Positions 1-8,360 of a stretch of 64,000 nucleotides of DNA are shown here, piece by piece. This DNA is from Cetobacterium_A somerae (GTDB lineage Bacteria > Fusobacteriota > Fusobacteriia > Fusobacteriales > Fusobacteriaceae). The position numbers and the translations under genes are program-made. The first letter of the stretch is position 1; each line of letters opens with the position of its first letter. A model generated the notes under the pieces. That model saw only the letters and a program-made list of their open reading frames with translations. It was not told where the DNA came from and did no database searches. The stretch lies in the NCBI RefSeq assembly GCF_044784365.2, contig NZ_CP173070.2; one strand, 5' to 3'.

Positions 1-1872
1 GAGCTTACACACTATGTAAGAGCAGAGCTTGGAGAGAAAGATTACGAAGTTTTTAAAGTTCTTTGTTTGGACAAACAAAATAACATTATTAAAAATAGTA
101 ATCTTTTTTATGGAACAATAGATCGGAGTGTAGTTTATCCTAGAGAGATACTAAAACTAGCGCTAGATAGTGAAGCTCACTCTGTAATGTTTATCCATAA
201 CCATCCTTCAGGAAATTTAACTCCTTCTAAAAAAGATATTAGTTTAACTCAAGAGATGGGAGATATGTTAGAAAGAGTTGGATGTAGATTAGTTGATAGT
301 GTAGTTATTTCAAGAGAGGGATATACCTCAATGAGAGAGGACAATCTAGCTACCTTTAGTAAACTTACAGAAAAACCAAATCCTGTTTCAATTGAACTTG
401 AAAAAGAGCCTCTAATAGAAACACCTAGAGTTGAAAGAAATGAGATAAAGGAAAAAGAGCTAGCATTTAAAAGAGATACTGAACTTTCTCCTGTGGAGGA
501 AAAATTTATTAAAAGGTTTTTAGAAAGGTGTGAAAAAGGAGTAAATCCAGTAAAAAACGAGGTACTGGGGCAACTATTTAATCCTGTAACAGGAAACGAA
601 TATAAGGGGTTAGATGCACTAGTTCTTTTAGAAAAAAGTAGCGAAAAAGGATATATGGATTCAAGGTGGCTGACACTAAATGAAGCTGATAGACTGGGCT
701 ACAGTATTAAAAAAGGTGAGAAAGCTACAACTTTGGAAAAAACTATTTTAAGGGATAAGGATGGAGAGGTTCTAACAAAAAATCGATATGAAAACCTATC
801 TGTGGAGGAGAAGGTGGCGTTTTTTAAAGAGAGTGTTCAAAGGGATAAAATTCGAATCCACCTATTTAATGGTGAACAGATAGAAAACTTTCCAAAGTTA
901 GAGAAAACTACTGAAAGGGATGTGGATAAACTACTAAAAAATATTCCTTGTAAAATTGAGGAAAGAGCTGGAGATTTAAGCTATTACGATAGAGCACATG
1001 ACACAATTGTAATATCTCAAAATTTAAGAGGAAAAGATAGAGAGGTTGAACTTTTAAAACAGTTTATAAATAGCACTTCACACCCAAATAGACTGGATAG
1101 AGAGTATAATATTTTATCTAAAAACCACTATAAAGAGGAGTTTATAAGTAGTGTTGCTCTGGCTCTTTTAAAAAATCATTTGGGATTTGAAAACAGTGAG
1201 AAAGATAGCTATGTATTTAAAAGAGTTGGAAAAGAGTTTATGGATAAACCGCAGGAACTATACGAGATTTTAAAAAGCAGCGAAAAGGTGGCTCTAGGAG
1301 TTTTAAATAGTGGTAGGTTGGAAAGAGATGACTTTAAAGATTTAAAGGTAAAACTAAACTTTTCTGAAGTGGATTTTAAAGTTAAAGATGGGACTACTTT
1401 AGAGGGAGTTGAAGGGTATAGACTACTTTCAAAGATACTTTTAAAGGATAAAGAGATAGAAAGAAATTTAGAAGAGAGAAGAAATGTGGATTTTGAAATA
1501 GAGTGTAAAAGCTTTAAAAGTGGAAGAGTTCGTGTGGAGTTGGGAACTTTAGAGTTTGGAGGGCAGGAAGAGGTAGCCAAAGGTCTAGAGTATAAGTTTA
1601 AAAGTATAGTTAAAGAGATAGAAACTAATGCAGATAGATATATTTCACCTTTTATTAATCATAAAAATATAGAGAGTGAAAAAAGTGAGGTGTTAAGATT
1701 AAATAGAAGCTTTAATAGGCGAGCTATGAACTTTTGTGAAAAAATTATGACAGATGAAAAAGAGAGAAGTTTAGATTTAGATAAAAGTATAAAGATGGAA
1801 AAGTTAAATCCTTGGAAAAAGTTTCAAGAGGAGAGAAGAGAGCGTGGACAAAGTTTAGGTAGGGAGAGATGA
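1..1872 (+). CDS. RadC-like JAB domain protein fused to an ArdC-type domain (5' end outside window)
   Basis: The reading frame is open from base 1, so the true start lies upstream. The TTG at 67 is internal, because the residues before it (YVRAELGEKDYEVF) are conserved RadC sequence. The N-terminal part is a RadC/JAB (MPN) metalloprotease-like domain, with the HNHPSG-x4-PS-x2-D metal-binding motif at about bases 196-240. After a charged linker, bases 540-760 encode NPVTGNEYKG...RWLT...KKGEKATT, which matches the N-terminal ssDNA-binding domain of ArdC-type antirestriction proteins. The remaining 350 or so residues are charged and unrecognised. RadC and ArdC domains are typical of conjugative elements and plasmids. 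The gene ends one base before the topoisomerase gene, so the two are probably co-transcribed. The RadC call is firm; the ArdC part is recognised by pattern only. Confidence 0.75.
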   Translation, partial: ELTHYVRAELGEKDYEVFKVLCLDKQNNIIKNSNLFYGTIDRSVVYPREILKLALDSEAHSVMFIHNHPSGNLTPSKKDISLTQEMGDMLERVGCRLVDSVVISREGYTSMREDNLATFSKLTEKPNPVSIELEKEPLIETPRVERNEIKEKELAFKRDTELSPVEEKFIKRFLERCEKGVNPVKNEVLGQLFNPVTGNEYKGLDALVLLEKSSEKGYMDSRWLTLNEADRLGYSIKKGEKATTLEKTILRDKDGEVLTKNRYENLSVEEKVAFFKESVQRDKIRIHLFNGEQIENFPKLEKTTERDVDKLLKNIPCKIEERAGDLSYYDRAHDTIVISQNLRGKDREVELLKQFINSTSHPNRLDREYNILSKNHYKEEFISSVALALLKNHLGFENSEKDSYVFKRVGKEFMDKPQELYEILKSSEKVALGVLNSGRLERDDFKDLKVKLNFSEVDFKVKDGTTLEGVEGYRLLSKILLKDKEIERNLEERRNVDFEIECKSFKSGRVRVELGTLEFGGQEEVAKGLEYKFKSIVKEIETNADRYISPFINHKNIESEKSEVLRLNRSFNRRAMNFCEKIMTDEKERSLDLDKSIKMEKLNPWKKFQEERRERGQSLGRER

Positions 1873-1873
1873 T

Positions 1874-4156
1874 ATGGATTTAATAATAGCTGAAAAAAAA
1901 GGGGTAGCTGAAGCTATAGCAGAGGCTTTAGGTGGCTTTGAAAAAAGTGCTGGATATTTTGAAAGTGAAGGTTCTATTTTAACTTGGGCAAGTGGACACC
2001 TTCTTGAACTTAAAGAACCTCAAGAGATAGATGAAAAGTTTAAAACTTGGAAAATACTAGATTTACCCATAAAAATTGATGAAACTTGGAAGCGTAGACC
2101 AAAGTTTTATAACGTAGGAAGTGGGTTATCAAAGGAGGAGAAAGAGCGATTAGAAAATAGTCAAAAAGTTATAGATAGACAACTGGGGTTAATTGAAAGA
2201 TTTTTAAAAAATAAGGAGATTAAAAAAGTGATTCATGCAGGAGATCCTGATTCTGAGGGGCAACTGCTAATTGATGAACTAATAGAGTATTTCAGCTGTA
2301 AAAAACCAGTTATGAGGGTACTAATAAATGATAATAACGCTAATAAAGTGAGAGAGGCTTTTAAAAAGATGGAACCTAATGAAAAATATGTACCCCTTGG
2401 AAAAGCTGCTTATGCTAGGAGTTTAGCTGATATGTACCTTGGGGTTAATGCTAGTAGATTTTTTACACTAAAAGCCAATATGAATGAGGGAAGAATTGTT
2501 GTGGGAAGAGTAAAATCCCCTGTTCTTGGACTAGTTGTAAATAGGTATCTAGAGATTAAAAATCATGTAAAATCTTGCTACTACATCTTAGAAAAAAGCG
2601 TAGAGGTTGTAAAAAAATCAAATACTCAAGAGAAAGAGGAGTATATAAGGGCCATTGAGAGATATGAAAAAGAGTTTTTAGATGAAAGTCGAAAAAAGGT
2701 AGCTTTGGAAAATTTAGCTAATGAGTTTACTAGATTAAATGAAAGAGTAAGGTTAAAGTTAAGTCTTGTACCACCTAAGGAGATTTTGTCAGATGGAAAA
2801 GTTATTGATAAAGTTCTACTAGAGGAGTTAGATAAAGAGATAAATGGAGTTCAAAGATTGATAGTATCTAAAGAGATAGTTAAAAAAGAACCTCCTCTAC
2901 CATTTAATCTAATAGAGTTGCAACAGTATTGTAATAAAAAGTGGAGCTATGAAAGTGATAGAGTTATGAGAGTAACTCAAGATTTAAGAGATAAATATAA
3001 AGCTATAACTTATAATCGTTCTGATTGCCAGTACCTATCTTTAGAACATTTTAAAGAGGCACCAGAAGTTATAGAAAGAGTTTTTAAAAATCTGGATATT
3101 AAAGTGGAGAATATGGATTATACAAAAGTTTCAAAGTGTTTTAATGATGAGTTGGTAACTGCACATCATGGAATAATACCTACAAATACAACTATAGATT
3201 TAAAAAGACTAACTGAAGAGGAAAGAAATATCTATGAGATTGTCTGTAAGTACTATATAGTTCAGTTTTTAGGAGCTATGATTATGGAAAAAACTTTAGG
3301 AGAGGTAAGAGTAGTAGAGAGTTTAATACTTAAAGGAACATCTAGTAAAACACTGGACTATGGATATAGGGAGTTTTTAGATGAGAGAGACTCTGAAGAG
3401 GAAAAAGAGGAGAGTAGCTCTTTAAGCTCCTTATATAGCGGAGAATACGAGTGTGAAATTATAGGTGGCAAAATACTAGAAAAGGAAACAGAACCTAAAA
3501 AACAGTATAATGAGGCCTCTCTATTAAAGGATATGACATCTATATCAAAATATGTAAAAGATATTAGATTAAAAGAGGCTCTAAAGGATAAGGATAAAGG
3601 AAAAAAAGGGGAGAGTGGTGGCATAGGAACTCCTGCTACTCGTTCCACTGTTATAAAGGATCTTTTTAGAGATAGGTATGTGGAGTTAAAGGGAAAAGAG
3701 ATAGTTCCAACAGAGCTTGGGTTAAAGGTTTATGAGTATATAGCTGATGAGGTTAAAACTGCCAATGTAACAGCTGAGTGGTGGTTGATACAAAGGGAGA
3801 TAGAGGAGGGCGCAAGTGTATCTAAACTAGTTCGAAAGGTTGAAAAGGACTTTTTAGACATTATGTCAAAGAGTTATGAAAAGGTAGAGCACGGAGAAAG
3901 AGTTAAAGAGACTATCGGAGTTTGTCCTAAGTGTCAGGGAGATATAACAGAGTCTAAAAAAGCTTATAACTGCTCTTGTGGGTTTATATTTTGGAAAAAT
4001 GAGGCTATATCTTTAAAGAGGTTTCAAGAGCTTATAAAAGGAAAAACTATTAGTGTGAAAGGGTTAAAGAGTAAGGCTGGAAAAAGTTATAACGCAAAGA
4101 TAAAACTGAAAGCTAATTATGAGGGATTTGAGATAGTGGAGTTTTTGAAGTTATAA
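1874..4156 (+). CDS. topB: DNA topoisomerase III (type IA)
   Basis: This is a 760-residue type IA topoisomerase that cuts and rejoins single strands to decatenate DNA. The N-terminal TOPRIM domain carries DPDSEGQ (residues 124-130) for Mg2+. The catalytic tyrosine is Y380 in TYNRSDCQYL, close to the usual TYPRTD motif. GIGTPATRSTVI follows at about 579-590, and the C-terminus has a CxxC...CxC zinc element (about 684-705). Spacing from the upstream RadC-like gene is one base. TopB homologues are common on conjugative plasmids and ICEs, so this copy is probably element-borne rather than the housekeeping gene. A decayed copy of its 3' end lies at 21666-21992. Residues 495-515 form an acidic, serine-rich insert. 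Confidence 0.9.
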   Translation: MDLIIAEKKGVAEAIAEALGGFEKSAGYFESEGSILTWASGHLLELKEPQEIDEKFKTWKILDLPIKIDETWKRRPKFYNVGSGLSKEEKERLENSQKVIDRQLGLIERFLKNKEIKKVIHAGDPDSEGQLLIDELIEYFSCKKPVMRVLINDNNANKVREAFKKMEPNEKYVPLGKAAYARSLADMYLGVNASRFFTLKANMNEGRIVVGRVKSPVLGLVVNRYLEIKNHVKSCYYILEKSVEVVKKSNTQEKEEYIRAIERYEKEFLDESRKKVALENLANEFTRLNERVRLKLSLVPPKEILSDGKVIDKVLLEELDKEINGVQRLIVSKEIVKKEPPLPFNLIELQQYCNKKWSYESDRVMRVTQDLRDKYKAITYNRSDCQYLSLEHFKEAPEVIERVFKNLDIKVENMDYTKVSKCFNDELVTAHHGIIPTNTTIDLKRLTEEERNIYEIVCKYYIVQFLGAMIMEKTLGEVRVVESLILKGTSSKTLDYGYREFLDERDSEEEKEESSSLSSLYSGEYECEIIGGKILEKETEPKKQYNEASLLKDMTSISKYVKDIRLKEALKDKDKGKKGESGGIGTPATRSTVIKDLFRDRYVELKGKEIVPTELGLKVYEYIADEVKTANVTAEWWLIQREIEEGASVSKLVRKVEKDFLDIMSKSYEKVEHGERVKETIGVCPKCQGDITESKKAYNCSCGFIFWKNEAISLKRFQELIKGKTISVKGLKSKAGKSYNAKIKLKANYEGFEIVEFLKL

Positions 4157-4236
4157 AAGAAATAAAAGGAAAAAATAATATCTTGAGAAAAGATAAGTTG
4201 AAACACTTGAATAAAAATTTTTATTAAGGAGAAGAG

Positions 4237-4878
4237 ATGATTAAAGAGATTAGTTTAGATATTGCAGAATCAATAAAAGAAAGTTTATTAGTCGGTAATT
4301 TGACTAATGAAGTTCATTTAAAAATAGGAGATTATGAAATTAATATAGATAACCTAGAAAATTCTATAATAGATGAAAATAATGAACTAATGGAAAAAAC
4401 AACATTTACTTTTAGAGGATTTCCTGAAGTTTTAAATAAAGGAAAACAAATAGGAGAACTCTTTTTTAGTATAGGACAATGGAGAGATGAGAAAAGCTAT
4501 AGATTTGTAGATACTCATATTGTATTAGGTGCTAAAATGATTCATAATTTTTTCAGTCAAATAGATCTTTCAGATGCAGTGGAGGATAAAGAGAATATTT
4601 ATTTGTTAAAAAATATAAGTTCTAAAGCTGGAAGAGGTGCTATAGTTAGACTTTATACTGGAAAAGGTAGTTTTTCAGCAGAGGAAAGAGTAGCAAAACT
4701 ATTAGAAAATTATAGAGATCAAACTATTGAACGAAATAGTAAAAAGTGGATAAAAGTTTGTATTATTAATAAAAAACTACTAGAAAAAACGCAAGAGAAT
4801 AGAAGTATACTTTTAACTAAATTTGTAGAAGATTTTTTAAGATTCTCATTTTTAGTAGAAGAAATAAGAGAATTATAA
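4237..4878 (+). CDS. hypothetical protein, 213 aa
   Basis: I do not recognise this protein. It starts with a good ribosome site (AAGGAG, 7 bases upstream) 80 bases after topB and probably belongs to the same element. It has no signal peptide, no membrane segment and no catalytic motif I can name. The sequence is mixed alpha/beta by appearance, with a lysine/glutamate-rich C-terminal third. Codon use matches topB. It is followed by a hairpin with a T run at 5013-5047. Confidence 0.6.
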   Translation: MIKEISLDIAESIKESLLVGNLTNEVHLKIGDYEINIDNLENSIIDENNELMEKTTFTFRGFPEVLNKGKQIGELFFSIGQWRDEKSYRFVDTHIVLGAKMIHNFFSQIDLSDAVEDKENIYLLKNISSKAGRGAIVRLYTGKGSFSAEERVAKLLENYRDQTIERNSKKWIKVCIINKKLLEKTQENRSILLTKFVEDFLRFSFLVEEIREL

Positions 4879-5241
4879 AAAATAAAAAAGGAATTTATTC
4901 AAAAAAAAGAAACAATAAACAAGAAGCTTAGCCAAACTTCTAGCATGAAACCTCCTAAAGAAAAATAGTTTTATTTCTTAAAATGCTATTAAATACTTTA
5001 GAATTAAAAGTAAAAGAGAAGAGTTAAGAAAGACTCTTTTCTTTTTCATTATGATTTTTATTTTCATACGGATAAAATCTCTATTCAAAGTCTATACTAT
5101 TAATATGCTTCACATGGGGAAAATAAAAATTCTGATGTTATTAATATTTCTTTTGATAGAAATTTTATAGGAATCTTAGTCTCAGGAAAAATATTTTAAA
5201 ATGGCATCACCAAAATCTTATCAGTAGATTAAATCTTATTT
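4879..5241. other. intergenic stretch with one terminator
   Basis: There is no convincing gene here. It holds the hairpin at 5013-5047. The part next to 5241 should be the 3' exon side of the group II intron target. On the minus strand, bases 5241-5200 continue the interrupted gene for about 11 codons before a stop. Confidence 0.4.
5013..5047 (+). terminator. Rho-independent terminator
   Basis: A 12-bp stem (5013-5024 with 5033-5044, one G-T wobble) is followed by a T-rich stretch. It closes the topB/hypothetical unit. A-rich flanks could let it work in both directions. Confidence 0.6.
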
Positions 5242-5289
5242 ATAGCAATAGGTAAGGCTTTGAGATTATCTCCACCTTTTCCCCTGCTC

Positions 5290-5325
5290 CACACCGTGCA
5301 TGCGACTTTCACCGCACACGGCGTT
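5290..5325 (-). ncRNA. group II intron domain V
   Basis: This is a 34-36 nt hairpin with a GUGAAAGU apical region and the paired arms ACGCCGUG and CACGGUGU, the most conserved part of the ribozyme. Its presence next to an intact ORF suggests the intron may still splice. Confidence 0.8.
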
Positions 5326-5343
5326 CCATCATAATTTTAAATT

Positions 5344-6954
5344 TTATTTATATTTAGAAAGTGTTTTTAATATTCTTGCATAGTTCTCATTGTCTTTATA
5401 GTAATCCTCTTTATTTTCGCTTTTTAGTAAAGTTTTGAATGAAGAATCTAGCAACATTAAATTTTCAAGGTCAGCACTTCCTCCATGTTCTATTGGAACT
5501 AGCCTATGAACATAAAAGTTGTCATTTCCTGCGATATATTTTCCTGTTACTTCGCAAGTTGAGTTTCTTTGGAGTCTCAGAATAGCTCTTATTTGAGGGT
5601 CTTCGACTCCAATTATCTCAATTTGTTTTTCTTCTTTCTGTACTCTCTTTTTCGCTGAAAATAGTTTAGGTATTTTAAACTTTATAGCTTGTAGCGTGAA
5701 GATTGTGGTTTCTGCTACATTCCATACTTGAAAGTTATACCCTTTATAGCGGAGCTTGTATTTCTTATCCTTTTTATCAGAAGGTTTCCCTATTCTGTTC
5801 ATTAAGGATTTATTAACTATATAGCCAATTTTTCTAAAATCTATATTTACCATTGTTGCCATGCGATAATAGTTTTGGATTCCTAGTATTACTGAATTAA
5901 ATTTTAAGACTTGCAGGGCTGTTCGTCTTTTTTGAAGTTCTTTTATCTCTTGTCTGATTAAGTTTAAGATAGCTTTTCTTGCTTTGTCAGATACATATGA
6001 CCTTACAGTTAATCTCTTTCTATTCTTAACAGCTTTGAATTTTATTCCTAGAAAGATACTAAACTCTTTTCTTAGATTTACTATTTTGGATTTCTTTTCA
6101 GAAATCTCTAGTTTCAATCTATCTTTCAAGAATATTTTAACAAGTTTGAACATCTTTTCCGCAGAACCTCTATCTCTACAAAAGAGTTTAAAGTCATCTG
6201 CGTATCTAACAATTCTAACTTCTGTTAAGTTTGTATCTCTAAGAGCTCTTTCTTTATTTCCAAGAGTGGAATATTCTCTTTTGGTTTTTAATCCTAACCA
6301 TTGTTTATATATCCACCAGTCAAGTTCATTTAAGACTATGTTGGCTAATAATGGCGAAAGTATTCCTCCTTGGGGAGTTCCCTTCTCAGATTGAATAATA
6401 TCTTTGTTTTGTAATACAGTTTCTACTTTCAACATACGTTTTATTATTGACAAGGTTTTCTTGTCGATAGATTTAAATCGCTGAAGTTGTTTTATCAACT
6501 TTTTATGATTTATATTATCAAAGAAACCTTTTATATCAATATCTACAACAAAATGTAATTTCGCTATATTTATCATGTGATAACAAGTTGCTATAGCATG
6601 TTCTGTACTACGTTGTGGTCTGAATCCAAAGGAATTTTTATGGAAACTCTTTTCAACTATTGGTTCTAAAATTTGTTTAAAACATAGCTGTACTAGTCTA
6701 TCATAGATATTAGGTATTCCTAGCGGTCTAAACTCTCCATCTCCTTTTGGAATATCTACTCTTTTAACCATTCTAGGTGTGTATCTGCCCTTTAAATCGT
6801 ATTTAATTCGTTTTACTATTTCATCTTCAATTTTTAATATATCGCTTATGGTTTCGCCATTCACTCCTGGAGTTTTACTTCCCTTATTGCTTTTCAGCGC
6901 ATGAATTGCTCGATAAATATTCGATTCTTCAATTATGCAGTCTATTAAACTCAT
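5344..6954 (-). CDS. ltrA: group II intron reverse transcriptase/maturase with shortened HNH-like tail
   Basis: This 536-residue intron-encoded protein copies intron RNA into DNA and helps splicing. The reverse transcriptase core is complete: RPLGIPN (76-82), FGFRPQRS, FVVDIDIKGFFDNI, GTPQGG (192-197) and the catalytic YADD (251-254). A maturase (domain X) region follows. The C-terminus (about 465-510) looks like an HNH endonuclease: CEVTG, then HRLVPIEHGGSADLENL. The second Cys of the first CxxC and the final HxxC are missing, so DNA cleavage may be weak or absent. It lies in intron domain IV, and the intact core implies recent mobility. Confidence 0.93.
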   Translation of the reverse strand: MSLIDCIIEESNIYRAIHALKSNKGSKTPGVNGETISDILKIEDEIVKRIKYDLKGRYTPRMVKRVDIPKGDGEFRPLGIPNIYDRLVQLCFKQILEPIVEKSFHKNSFGFRPQRSTEHAIATCYHMINIAKLHFVVDIDIKGFFDNINHKKLIKQLQRFKSIDKKTLSIIKRMLKVETVLQNKDIIQSEKGTPQGGILSPLLANIVLNELDWWIYKQWLGLKTKREYSTLGNKERALRDTNLTEVRIVRYADDFKLFCRDRGSAEKMFKLVKIFLKDRLKLEISEKKSKIVNLRKEFSIFLGIKFKAVKNRKRLTVRSYVSDKARKAILNLIRQEIKELQKRRTALQVLKFNSVILGIQNYYRMATMVNIDFRKIGYIVNKSLMNRIGKPSDKKDKKYKLRYKGYNFQVWNVAETTIFTLQAIKFKIPKLFSAKKRVQKEEKQIEIIGVEDPQIRAILRLQRNSTCEVTGKYIAGNDNFYVHRLVPIEHGGSADLENLMLLDSSFKTLLKSENKEDYYKDNENYARILKTLSKYK

Positions 6955-7681
6955 AGATTGTACGCCTCCCTCTTCCTAAGAATTAGGAAACTTTATTTTC
7001 TTGGTTTACGACCATTCATCTATTAATTCTAAATTAAAACAATTTTAAAATTATTGACTTGGGGCTATCCGTCCACCACTTATTATCATGGTTTCATCCG
7101 TACTGTGCCCCTACTCTCACAAGACTAAAGAAATTTCGTTAAATCCTTAACTTATATTCACCAACCCTCTAACTAGGTTCTTGTTGTGTCTTGCTTTCCA
7201 CGTTCCATATTTTCTATCATTAAATCTACTTAGGTAGTTTCTATAGCCCTGTAAGCTGGATACTGCCTTTAACAGTATAGCGAGTTTCATATCAACAAGT
7301 TTTACTAATCGCCACTTACCCCACATTTTTGCGGTTACAACATTTCTATTGTATTTACTTTTAGAGCCGTACATTCAAAACTTTGTCAGCACCTTCGTGC
7401 ATTCTTACCATATAGATTTGACTCCCGATCTATCATTATCTCGACCACCTCTGGTTCGCATTTCCTCAGCCTAACCTGTTAGGGATAACTCTCAATCGAC
7501 TTCACCGAGCTTTACACCATTAGATTTAGTTAGAATCTAATCGCATATCGGAGTATCAGAGGAAGCATTTCAGGGCGTTACTCCTTCATTCTACTTCTCG
7601 AAAATATAGTTCTCTGTTAATTCGCTTTATACTAAGCTACTTTTAACATGTCGTAACTTTTCATTACGAAACGTGTCGCAC

Positions 7682-7970
7682 TGTTTAAATAATCATTTTC
7701 TATGTAATCATTTTTAAATTGCTCAGTAATTTCTTTTTTATCATTTCTAACTTTTATAGAAACTACATCTCCTCTTTTGTAAATGTTAGAAAGTGCAAGT
7801 TCTACTCTTGAAACACAATAATTTTTTAAAGTTTGTTTTTTATGGTATTCCTCTGAATATTTACAGATGTATTTATCGACTATATTCACAGCGTTTTTTA
7901 ATATCTCATCTTTGGAACATTCTTTTAATACGATAAATTTTAAAGTTATTTCCTTATAACTTGAATTCAT
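7682..7970 (-). pseudogene. 5' exon of a small hypothetical gene interrupted by the group II intron
   Basis: The frame starts at 7970 and runs about 96 codons to the intron's GTGCG at 7681. The further 16 codons to the stop at 7632 are intron sequence. If the intron splices at 7681/5242, the frame continues for about 11 codons into 5241-5207 and stops, giving roughly 107 residues. I recognise no family. The protein is charged, with two Cys in the middle and no membrane segment. Whether splicing keeps it functional is open. Confidence 0.45.
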
Positions 7971-8085
7971 TTGACACTTCCGTATCTATCTCTATTAAAA
8001 TCAAGTTTACAATATGTTTATACTACATTTTTTATTTTTCAAAATTTTAAGTATTACGATGGTTGGAGTTTAAAAAAAGTTCGTC

Positions 8086-8178
8086 CGGTGGATTTTTAAA
8101 TGACGGAGATTATAGTTGAAAGATTGAGAAATTTATTTCGCCTAAATTTTTAAAATTTATGATAGACGATATGTCTTT
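8086..8178 (+). repeat. left arm of a degenerate long inverted repeat
   Basis: From CCGGTG at 8086, about 90 bases match the reverse complement of 12096-12186 at roughly 80 % identity, including an identical ATTATAGTTGAAA block and a shared AAATTTATTT. The two arms face each other across the DUF262/ATPase/HNH operon. Each arm could encode a short start of the form M-x-EIIVE, but both hit stops, so a shared decayed gene start is one alternative to a true element end. Confidence 0.6.
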
Positions 8179-8185
8179 TATAGTT

Positions 8186-8300
8186 ACGAGCTTATGTGGC
8201 CGTGGGCATGAGGTCATAAGACCGAGTAGAGAAGAGACCCATTCCCCAGAGCCGCCGTAAACAACGGACTAGCTAAAGCGAGGCGAGCTATTTTTATATT
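8186..8300 (+). ncRNA. GC-rich structured region, possible small RNA with terminator
   Basis: This stretch is much richer in G and C than its surroundings and has several short self-complementary pairs: CTTATG with CATAAG, CCGT with ACGG, and TAGCT with AGCTA. The last pair (8269-8289) is followed by a T run, like a terminator. No ORF is present. It could be a small RNA, a leader for the operon starting at 8361, or an element end. This is inference from sequence pattern only. Confidence 0.35.
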
Positions 8301-8360
8301 CTTATTTAGATTTACATAACTAATTATAAATGATATTATTTAATTAGAAAGAATAAATAT

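Larger units (their letters stand above)
5242..7681 (-). mobile_element. group II intron, about 2.44 kb
   Basis: Read on the minus strand, the element starts with GTGCG at 7681 (the GUGYG consensus of group II introns). A structured region of about 700 nt follows, then the reverse transcriptase gene, then a clear domain V hairpin at about 5290-5325 (GCCGUGUGCGGUGAAAGUCG and its pairing arm). The 3' boundary is placed at 5242, after CCTTACCTATTGCTAT, which fits the usual ...AY end. The insertion point lies inside a small minus-strand gene (7970 to 7682). Boundaries are inferred from consensus; I could not fold the RNA. Confidence 0.85.

Noticed and set aside
1209..1580. Long minus-strand ORF opposite the RadC-like gene, and similar antisense frames elsewhere
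   Set aside because: These are mirror frames of real genes with Ser/Leu/Phe-rich composition and no ribosome sites.
7147..7374. 75-codon minus-strand ORF inside the group II intron
   Set aside because: It lies in the structured RNA part (domain I-III) of the intron, has no ribosome binding site and no recognisable domain.
8101..8160. Short frame in the left inverted-repeat arm (MTEIIVERLRNLF...)
   Set aside because: It stops after 17 codons and the paired arm has an internal stop, so neither is a usable gene.
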